This document shows positions 15,802 to 20,942 of a DNA stretch of 20,942 nucleotides, one piece after another; within the stretch, counting starts at the first letter, position 1; each line of letters starts with the position of its first letter. The stretch is from the NCBI GenBank assembly GCA_044224215.1, contig JBGAKX010000078.1, positions 1 through 20,942 of the forward strand, read 5' to 3'. This stretch comes from DAOMFM01 sp035429825 (GTDB taxonomy: Bacteria > Acidobacteriota > Blastocatellia > UBA7656 > JADIYM01). Position numbers and translations under genes: made by a program. Below the pieces are notes generated by a model, which did not search any database, was not told where the DNA came from, and worked only from the letters and a program-made list of their open reading frames with translations.

Positions 15802-16833
15802 ATGATCACCAAGACCAAGAAGCTCGCGACCCGGTTCAACGTGGCCAAGTTCATGGCGAAAGGACTGCTGTCCACCAGCCATCCGCTGCTTGCTCACATC
15901 GTCCCGATGCGTCGCTGCAACCTTGCGTGCACGTACTGCAACGAGTTCGACGCCGTGTCGGATCCCGTCCCGACCGAGGAGATGATTGCGCGCATCGATC
16001 GCCTCGCGTCGTTCGGAACCGGGATCATCACGATCAGCGGCGGCGAGCCGTTGATGCATCCCGATCTCGACAAGATCATCGCGCGCATCCGGCACCACGG
16101 CATGATCGCGGGCCTGATCAGCAACGGCTACCTGATGAGCCCGGCGCGGATCAAGCGGCTCAACGAAGCCGGCCTGCAGTACCTTCAGATCAGCATCGAC
16201 AACGTCACGCCCGACGAGGTGTCCAAGAAGAGCCTGAAGGTGCTCGACAAGAAGCTGCGCCACCTGGCCGCGCACGCCGACTTCAACATCAACATCAACT
16301 CGGTGATCGGCGGCGGCATCAAGAACCCCGAGGACGCGATCGTGATCGCCAACCGCGCGGTGGAGCTCGGCTTCACCAGCTCGATGGGCATCATTCACGA
16401 CGGCACGGGAACACTGAAGCCGCTGACGGACCGCGAGATGGCGGTGTTCCTGGAGCACAAGCGTCTCGGAAAGCGCGGCTACACGCGGGTCAACCACTTC
16501 CAGGACAACCTGGCGAACGGCAAGCCGAACAACTGGCGATGCCGTGCCGGCGGCCGGTACCTCTACATCTGCGAAGACGGGCTGGTCCACTACTGCTCGC
16601 AGCAGCGCGGTTACCCGGCGATCCCGTTGCGGGAGTACTCGCTTGACGACATCGCGCGCGAGTACCAGACAAAGAAGGCGTGCGCGCCGCTGTGCACGAT
16701 CGCGTGCGTCCAGCAGGTTGCCGTGTTCGACTTCTGGCGCGACGAGCAGACGCTCGAGGGCATCGGGCACGCGCCGCGTCCGCGCGACGAGCGGCCCGAG
16801 GAAGCGATCGACGGCGTCGTCGAAATGCCGTAG
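15802..16833 (+). CDS. Radical SAM protein with Cys-rich SPASM-like C-terminus
   Basis: Predicted 343 residues. The radical SAM cluster motif CNLACTYC gives C39, C43 and C46; ITISGGEPLMHPDL is the SAM-binding GGE motif, and GLISNGYLM and YLQISIDN continue the barrel. The C-terminal part has six cysteines (C247, C257, C265, C294, C298, C302) in the order CRAGG, YICEDGLVHYC and CAPLCTIAC, which suggests an auxiliary Fe-S cluster of SPASM or twitch type. The reaction is unknown: SPASM-type enzymes often modify peptides or proteins, but no precursor peptide is seen next door. Other uses, such as cofactor or lipid chemistry, are possible. The ATG at 15802 gives a basic N-terminal helix before the barrel. 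The upstream gene is divergent; a small membrane protein follows 156 bases downstream behind its own probable promoter. Confidence 0.9.
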   Translation: MITKTKKLATRFNVAKFMAKGLLSTSHPLLAHIVPMRRCNLACTYCNEFDAVSDPVPTEEMIARIDRLASFGTGIITISGGEPLMHPDLDKIIARIRHHGMIAGLISNGYLMSPARIKRLNEAGLQYLQISIDNVTPDEVSKKSLKVLDKKLRHLAAHADFNININSVIGGGIKNPEDAIVIANRAVELGFTSSMGIIHDGTGTLKPLTDREMAVFLEHKRLGKRGYTRVNHFQDNLANGKPNNWRCRAGGRYLYICEDGLVHYCSQQRGYPAIPLREYSLDDIAREYQTKKACAPLCTIACVQQVAVFDFWRDEQTLEGIGHAPRPRDERPEEAIDGVVEMP

Positions 16834-16836
16834 TCG

Positions 16837-16892
16837 CCGCAGAGAAACGCAGATCTGCGCGGATCTGCGACACAATCTGCGTTCATCTGCGG
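16837..16892. repeat. Dispersed CGCAGAT/GCGCAAAT repeat, copy 3 (longest)
   Basis: The element starts CCGCAGAGAAACGCAGATC and ends ATCTGCGTTCATCTGCGG, an imperfect inverted repeat with extra GATCTGCG units in the middle. It begins 3 bases after the stop of the radical SAM gene. Confidence 0.8.
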
Positions 16893-16899
16893 TTCCTGC

Positions 16900-16930
16900 T
16901 TGACCTGTCATGCCTGACAGCCGATACTGC
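16900..16930 (+). promoter_or_regulatory. Promoter with internal palindrome before the small membrane protein
   Basis: TTGACC (16900-16905) is a good -35. A -10 of GATACT (16924-16929, 18-base spacer) or TACTGC (16925-16930, 19-base spacer) follows. Between them CTGTCA-tgcc-TGACAG (16905-16920) is a perfect 6+6 palindrome, well placed for a repressor. Confidence 0.4.
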
Positions 16931-16989
16931 GGCTCGATTGGGTTCCCGCTCGCTGTCTTCAATCCTCAACACTCAGATGGAGGTCGTTC

Positions 16990-17253
16990 ATGGGAATGCT
17001 GATAGGTCTGCTCGGAATCGTCGTCTACATTGCAACGCTGGTGTGCCTCGTCATGGTCCTGATCAAGCTCTTTCAGGTTGAGGGCGCGCTGAAGGGCATC
17101 CTCGGAATCATCTGCGGTCTCTATACCTTTGTCTGGGGTTGGATGAACGCGGACAAGCTCAATATCAAGAACATCATGCTCGCGTGGACGGTGCTGATCA
17201 TCATCATGATCGTGCTTCAGGTCGTGGGCGGCGCCGCAATGTACGGTTCCTAG
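16990..17253 (+). CDS. Small three-helix membrane protein of unknown function
   Basis: Predicted 87 residues with three hydrophobic segments, at about 4-28, 35-52 and 60-84. The second carries FVWGWMNADKLNIKN at its end, a Trp-rich loop followed by a short polar stretch. I do not recognise a characterised family; no catalytic motif is visible. It has the only textbook Shine-Dalgarno I noticed in the window, GGAGGT seven bases before the ATG, so it is probably well translated. It has its own probable promoter with a palindrome, and a strong terminator hairpin follows 27 bases after the stop, suggesting a monocistronic unit. A link with the radical SAM gene upstream is possible but only from position. 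Confidence 0.75.
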   Translation: MGMLIGLLGIVVYIATLVCLVMVLIKLFQVEGALKGILGIICGLYTFVWGWMNADKLNIKNIMLAWTVLIIIMIVLQVVGGAAMYGS

Positions 17254-17280
17254 CCGGACGACGCCCGGCCAACGAGCGAT

Positions 17281-17315
17281 GCGCGCGGTCGAAGCCAACG
17301 GCTTCGGCCGCGCGC
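17281..17315. terminator. Strong hairpin between convergent genes
   Basis: Arms 17281-17296 and 17300-17315 pair over 16 bases with one G-T wobble and a three-base AAC loop. It lies between the stop of the small membrane protein and the stop of the transporter gene. On the plus strand a few Ts follow (CGCTGTTTACTG); there is no U-tract on the other side. It probably stops transcription of both genes. Confidence 0.75.
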
Positions 17316-17321
17316 CGCTGT

Positions 17322-18686
17322 TTACTGCAGCCCGATCAGGATCGCCGTCGCAACCGCGACGAACCCCAGCAGGAACAACGCCGCAAAGAGCGGCGCCGTA
17401 AACTTCAGCCACTTCTCGAACCGCACGCCCGCAGCCGCAAGGATCGCCATCAGCGCGCCGTTCGTTGGCGTGATCAGCTCGCACAGGCCTGCGCCGTACT
17501 GGTACGCGAGCACCGTCGCCTGGCGCGGGATGTGCAGCAGGTCCGACAGAGGCACCAGCACCGGCAGCGTCAGCACGGCCTGGCCTGACACGCTCGGGAC
17601 CGGCACGTGGATCACGACGTGCACGATCATCATCCCGAGCCCCGACACGATCGCGGGCAGGCCAGCGAGCGGCATCGACAACGCGTAGACGATCGTGTCG
17701 ATCACCTGGCCGTCGCTCAGCACCACCGAGATCGCGCGCGCGAATCCGATCAGCAGCGCCGCGAACGCCATCGAGCGGAAGCCCTCGACATAGGCCTCGG
17801 CGGTTCCCTCCAGCCCCAAACCGCCGATAAAACCCGCGGCGATCCCCATCACAAAGAAGATCGCGGCGAGCCGGTCAAAATCCCAGTGGAGAACCGTCAC
17901 GCTCCACACAAAGATCGCGAACGTCACGGCAACCATTCCAAGGATCACGACGGCGTGGCCGCCGCTGACGCGCACCGACGCGTGCTCGTGTTCGGCGGCG
18001 TCGACGACCTCCGTGTCGTCCTCCGGCCTGGATCGCCGCGCGTACCTGATCGTCACGAGGATCCACAGCGCAACCGCGAGGAGGAGAAACACCAGCCGAA
18101 ACCCCGCCGCGGATCCTTGGGGCAACTCGGCGACGTGCTGCGCGATCAGGACCTGAAACGGGTTGTACGGGCTGAACGACGAGCCGACGGCCGCGGCTCC
18201 GACGCTCATCGCAGCGACCGTCAGCGAGTCCCAACCCATCCGTCGCGCGAGCAGCAGCAGCACGGGGACGAGCGCGATGATCTCCTCCTGCATGTTCTCG
18301 AACGCGCCACCCGCAGCAAACAGGACGCTCGCCACGACAATGACCACCCAGTCGCGGTGGCCGAGCTTCGCCACCAGCCATTCCACCGCGTGACGCAACA
18401 CGCCCGTCTTGTCGACGACCGCGAACGCGCCGCCGACCAGAAAGACGAACCCGATGACGAGCGCGGCATCCACGATCGCCTTTGGAATGGCGACAACGGC
18501 GTCGAACGGCCGGACTGGGCTCGAGTCGACCCGATGGTAGGTGCCGGCGACCACGACCTTTCGGCCGTTGTCGGGATCCTCGCGCCGGTCGAACGCACCG
18601 GCAGGAAGAATGTACGTCAGCGCAGCCGCTATGATGATCCCGCCGACCATCAGCACGAGCGGGTGGGGGAAGCGCGGTGTTTTCAT
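17322..18686 (-). CDS. YfcC/DcuC-family membrane transporter
   Basis: Predicted 454 residues with about 11-12 membrane helices. The N-terminal PHPLVLMVGGIIIAAALTYILPAGAFDR is the opening of the YfcC/C4-dicarboxylate carrier family (PF03606), in which the first helix ends with the motif YILPAGxFxR. NMQEEIIALVPVLLLLARRMG, SSFSPYNPFQVLIAQ and GLCELITPTNGALMAILAAAG are typical of the two reentrant halves. Members are annotated as basic amino acid antiporters or dicarboxylate carriers; the substrate here is not determined. The ATG at 18686 lies 7 bases after a TATACT, which suggests its own leaderless transcript starting just after prmC, although read-through from prmC (stop 24 bases upstream) is possible. 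A hairpin at 17281-17315 ends the unit. Confidence 0.87.
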   Translation of the reverse strand: MKTPRFPHPLVLMVGGIIIAAALTYILPAGAFDRREDPDNGRKVVVAGTYHRVDSSPVRPFDAVVAIPKAIVDAALVIGFVFLVGGAFAVVDKTGVLRHAVEWLVAKLGHRDWVVIVVASVLFAAGGAFENMQEEIIALVPVLLLLARRMGWDSLTVAAMSVGAAAVGSSFSPYNPFQVLIAQHVAELPQGSAAGFRLVFLLLAVALWILVTIRYARRSRPEDDTEVVDAAEHEHASVRVSGGHAVVILGMVAVTFAIFVWSVTVLHWDFDRLAAIFFVMGIAAGFIGGLGLEGTAEAYVEGFRSMAFAALLIGFARAISVVLSDGQVIDTIVYALSMPLAGLPAIVSGLGMMIVHVVIHVPVPSVSGQAVLTLPVLVPLSDLLHIPRQATVLAYQYGAGLCELITPTNGALMAILAAAGVRFEKWLKFTAPLFAALFLLGFVAVATAILIGLQ

Positions 18687-18693
18687 GCCGCGC

Positions 18694-18722
18694 AGTATAG
18701 GTTGCGCCCCCTAGAATCCGAA
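18694..18722 (-). promoter_or_regulatory. Promoter of the YfcC-like gene
   Basis: On the minus strand TTCGGA (18722-18717), a 17-base spacer and TATACT (18699-18694) precede the ATG by 7 bases. The -35 lies within the last codons of prmC. A leaderless mRNA is predicted. Confidence 0.5.
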
Positions 18723-19556
18723 CACGATCGTCCGCGGGATTCCCTGCAGGTCGTCGAGACGGTCGACGCAACGGAACCCGCGCTCGGCGGCCACGCGCTC
18801 GAGCGCGTCCGCCTGCGTAAACCCGCACTCGCACAGCACGAACCCGTCGCGCGCGAGCACGCGCGGCAGGTCGTCAAAGAACCGCCGATAGATGTCGAGC
18901 CCGTCCGGCCCGCCGACGAGCGCGACACGCGGCTCGTAGTCGCGGACCTCGGTCTGCAGGCCCTCGATGACCGTTTCGGGGATGTACGGCAGGTTCGTCG
19001 CGACGATCGAGAACGGTCCCGCGAACGGCTCGAACAGGTCCGCCACGACGAAATCGACGTCGGCGCCAAGCCGCCCGGCATTCCGTTTTGCAATGCTCAG
19101 GGCTGTCCCCGACACATCCGTCCCGATGACCCGGGCGCCCGGAAGCTCTTTCGACAGAGTAATTGCGATCGCACCGGAGCCCGTCCCCAGATCGACGACC
19201 GCGCGCCCCTCGCGGTTTTCAAACTGCTTCCACAGATCCATCGCGCCTTCGACGAGGACCTCGGTGTCGGGACGCGGGATCAGGACGTCGGGCGTGACCA
19301 GGAACTCGCGGCCATAGAACTCCTGCTTTCCGGTGATGTACTGGAACGGCGTGCCCTCGGCGCGGCGCTCGATCGCTGCCTTGTACGCGATGATCTCGTC
19401 GTCGGTCAGTTCACGTTCGGTATGAGCGACGATGTACGTACGCTCGACGCCCAGCACGTGCCCAAGCAAAAGCGACGCCGTCATCCGCTCGGCAGGGATG
19501 TTCGCGTGGAACAGCCGCTCGGCGCCCCACGCGACCGCTTCCTCGACGCGAGGCAC
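18711..19556 (-). CDS. prmC: Peptide chain release factor N5-glutamine methyltransferase
   Basis: Predicted 281 residues. PrmC methylates the Gln of the GGQ motif of release factors. The N-terminal helical domain (about 1-75) leads to GTPFQYITGKQEFYGREFLVTPDVLIPRPDTE, the most conserved stretch of the family. The SAM-binding site is VVDLGTGSGAIAITL. The substrate-binding motif is NLPY (Asn188-Tyr191), the N-x-P-Y variant of the usual NPPY. The C-terminal ALVGGPDGLDIYRRFF is also typical. The start is a GTG at 19556, 2 bases after the prfA stop, as expected for the conserved prfA-prmC pair, whose products are enzyme and substrate. Translation is probably coupled to prfA. Confidence 0.96.
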   Translation of the reverse strand: MPRVEEAVAWGAERLFHANIPAERMTASLLLGHVLGVERTYIVAHTERELTDDEIIAYKAAIERRAEGTPFQYITGKQEFYGREFLVTPDVLIPRPDTEVLVEGAMDLWKQFENREGRAVVDLGTGSGAIAITLSKELPGARVIGTDVSGTALSIAKRNAGRLGADVDFVVADLFEPFAGPFSIVATNLPYIPETVIEGLQTEVRDYEPRVALVGGPDGLDIYRRFFDDLPRVLARDGFVLCECGFTQADALERVAAERGFRCVDRLDDLQGIPRTIVFGF

Positions 19557-19558
19557 CG

Positions 19559-20629
19559 TCAGGCCGCCTGGCTCTTCAGCTTCTCGGCCTGGTAGTGGTG
19601 CACGAGCGCCTGGATCAGGTCGTCGATGTAGCCTTCCATGAACAGGTCCAGCTGGTGCGACGTGTAGCCGATGCGGTGATCCGACACCCGGTTCTCCTTG
19701 AAATTGTAGGTGCGGATCTTCTCGCTGCGATCGCCCGAGCCAACCTGCGAGCGCCGGTCGGCCGAGATCTTGGCGTGCTGCTCCTGCTCGGCCATGTCGA
19801 GGAGCCGCGCGCGCAGAACCCGCATCGCCTTCTCGCGGTTCTTGATCTGAGACTTCTCATCCTGGCAGCTGACGACGACGCCCGTCGGCAGGTGGGTGAT
19901 GCGCACCGCCGAGTAGGTCGTGTTGACCGACTGGCCACCCGGACCCGACGAGCAGAACCGGTCGATTCGGAGGTCCTTCTCCTGAACGTCGATCTCGACG
20001 TCCTCGGCTTCGGGCAGCACCGCCACCGTCACGGCCGACGTGTGGATCCGTCCCTGAGTCTCGGTCGCCGGCACGCGCTGGACGCGGTGGACGCCGGACT
20101 CGTGCTTCATCTTGGAGTAGACCGAATCGCCCTCGATCAACAGGATCGCTTCCTTGATTCCGCCAACACCGGAGTCCGACTGGTCCAGGATCTGGACACG
20201 CCACTTCTGCCGTTCGGAATATCGGATGTACATCCGCATGATCTCGGACGCAAAGAGCGTGGCTTCGTCGCCGCCGGTTCCCGCGCGGATCTCGACCAGC
20301 ACGTTCTTCTCGTCGTTCGGATCGCGAGGGACGAGCATCAATTTGAGCTCTTCGTCGGCAGCGGCCATCCGTTGCTCGAGATCGGCGAGCTCGGTCTCGG
20401 CGAGCGCGCGCATCTCGGCGTCGTCGGTCTCGGCGAGCAGCTCGCGCGTCCCTGCCACGCCCGACTGCAGGTCCTTGAACTCTCTGTATTTCTGGACGAT
20501 CTTCTCGAGCTCGCGCTGCTGCTTGGCGACCTTTGTATAGGCGGACTGGTCCGCCATGAGATCGGGCGAGCCAAGCTGCGCAGTCAGCTCTTCGTAGGTT
20601 CGTTCGATGGATTCCAGCTTTTCCTGCAT
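19559..20629 (-). CDS. prfA: Peptide chain release factor 1
   Basis: Predicted 356 residues, close to the 360 of E. coli RF1. RF1 ends translation at UAA and UAG. The N-terminal coiled region (about 1-100) is followed by the codon-recognition domain with RVPATETQGR, whose PAT motif marks RF1 and not RF2. SGPGGQSVNT carries the GGQ that enters the peptidyl-transferase centre (about residues 231-233) and is the PrmC target. REKAMRVLRARLLDMAEQ and ERSEKIRTYN-type segments (here GDRSEKIRTYNFKENRVSDHR) follow. The ATG at 20629 has no clear Shine-Dalgarno, and a dispersed half-repeat separates it from the upstream DUF1385 gene. Confidence 0.98.
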   Translation of the reverse strand: MQEKLESIERTYEELTAQLGSPDLMADQSAYTKVAKQQRELEKIVQKYREFKDLQSGVAGTRELLAETDDAEMRALAETELADLEQRMAAADEELKLMLVPRDPNDEKNVLVEIRAGTGGDEATLFASEIMRMYIRYSERQKWRVQILDQSDSGVGGIKEAILLIEGDSVYSKMKHESGVHRVQRVPATETQGRIHTSAVTVAVLPEAEDVEIDVQEKDLRIDRFCSSGPGGQSVNTTYSAVRITHLPTGVVVSCQDEKSQIKNREKAMRVLRARLLDMAEQEQHAKISADRRSQVGSGDRSEKIRTYNFKENRVSDHRIGYTSHQLDLFMEGYIDDLIQALVHHYQAEKLKSQAA

Positions 20630-20642
20630 AAGAATTACTTTG

Positions 20643-20660
20643 CCGCAGATTAACGCAAAT
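20643..20660. repeat. Dispersed CGCAGAT/GCGCAAAT repeat, copy 4 (half element)
   Basis: CCGCAGATTAACGCAAAT is identical over 18 bases to the left arm of the element at 14983-15000, without the second arm. It fills most of the gap between the DUF1385 stop and the prfA start, sharing one base with the stop codon. Confidence 0.75.
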
Positions 20661-20942
20661 CAGGAGGGCTCCAGCTCCAGGGATTGTTCGAGGGCGAAGA
20701 TCGCGACCTCCAGTTGGTCGTCGGATGGCTCCTGTGTCGTGATGCCCTGCAACCACAGGCCAGGAAGCACCATCGCTCGGAAGAGCCAGCCGGACGGCTT
20801 CTTTGCCGCAGCTCGGATGACCTCGAACGAGAGCCCGGCGACGAGCGGCATCAACGCAATGCGCGCCGCCGCGTTGAGCGCGAGCGAATCGAAACGCACG
20901 ACCGAGAACAGCACGATCGCGACGATCATCACCACCATCAGA
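20660..20942 (-). CDS. DUF1385 membrane protein, C-terminal part (5' cut by window)
   Basis: The last 93 or so codons of a gene whose frame is open to the window edge. Two hydrophobic segments (VVMIVAIVLFSVV and ALMPLVAGLSFEVIRA) are followed by GWLFRAMVLPGLWLQGITTQEPSDDQLEVAIFAL. The LPGLWLQxITTxEPxDxQLEVAI signature is that of DUF1385 (YqhQ-like) proteins. Their function is not established. DUF1385 genes are commonly found directly upstream of prfA and prmC, as here, so it is probably the first visible gene of that operon. The ATG at 20938 is probably internal. Confidence 0.85.
   Translation of the reverse strand, partial: LMVVMIVAIVLFSVVRFDSLALNAAARIALMPLVAGLSFEVIRAAAKKPSGWLFRAMVLPGLWLQGITTQEPSDDQLEVAIFALEQSLELEPS

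Noticed and set aside
14983..16892. CGCAGAT-type repeats as a CRISPR array
   Set aside because: Copies are far apart, of unequal length and without regular spacers or cas genes.
15727..16962. A 411-codon frame on the minus strand opposite the radical SAM gene
   Set aside because: The plus-strand frame has full radical SAM motifs; the minus-strand translation has no recognisable domain.
18985..18995. NLPY instead of NPPY in PrmC as a lost active site
   Set aside because: The Asn, second Pro and Tyr remain, and NLPY is a known natural variant in PrmC-type enzymes; all other motifs are intact.

Overview
The window is a GC-rich bacterial chromosomal segment with ordinary gene density. It appears to be part of a draft or metagenome assembly, because it holds a run of 36 Ns and both ends cut through genes. 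Lipid A and LPS genes (a KdsC-type phosphatase and an LpxL/HtrB-type acyltransferase), a periplasmic TlpA-type thioredoxin and a very large two-component hybrid with a periplasmic beta-propeller all point to a Gram-negative cell. That combination, together with dispersed CCGCAGATTAACGCAAAT-type repeats at gene ends, suggests Acidobacteriota (Vicinamibacteria-like). This placement is inference; there is no rRNA marker, and I found no rRNA, tRNA, CRISPR array, transposase or phage gene.

Layout. 1-2189 (+): 3' part of a GAF-PAS-PAS hybrid histidine kinase. 2246-3987 (-): signal-peptide TlpA-like thioredoxin, then pseudouridine-5'-phosphate glycosidase (psuG). 4078-4623 (+): KdsC-like HAD phosphatase, divergent from the thioredoxin gene. 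4756-8736 (-): 1326-residue reg_prop/Y_Y_Y hybrid sensor kinase. 8908-9477 (+): YkgJ-type Cys-cluster protein. 9600-13295 (-): ROK kinase, lepA and LpxL-type acyltransferase in a tight operon. 13436-14993 (+): DedA/VTT membrane protein, then a GHMP kinase interrupted by the N run. 15029-15647 (-): MBL-fold hydrolase broken by a deletion that removes its HxHxDH metal site. 15802-17253 (+): radical SAM protein with a Cys-rich C-terminal region, then an 87-residue membrane protein. 17322-20942 (-): DUF1385 (partial), prfA, prmC and a YfcC/DcuC-family transporter.

The coding content is mostly housekeeping, envelope and signalling. I did not find a convincing new multi-gene system. The most distinctive signals are non-coding. 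Four genes (thioredoxin, kdsC-like, MBL, yfcC-like) have a good -10 hexamer ending exactly 6-7 bases before the start codon, which predicts leaderless transcripts. Two families of palindromic repeats sit directly against stop codons. Several divergent intergenic regions contain back-to-back promoters with inverted repeats. Two local defects less than 1.3 kb apart, the N run in the GHMP kinase and the frame-breaking deletion in the MBL gene, may share an assembly origin.
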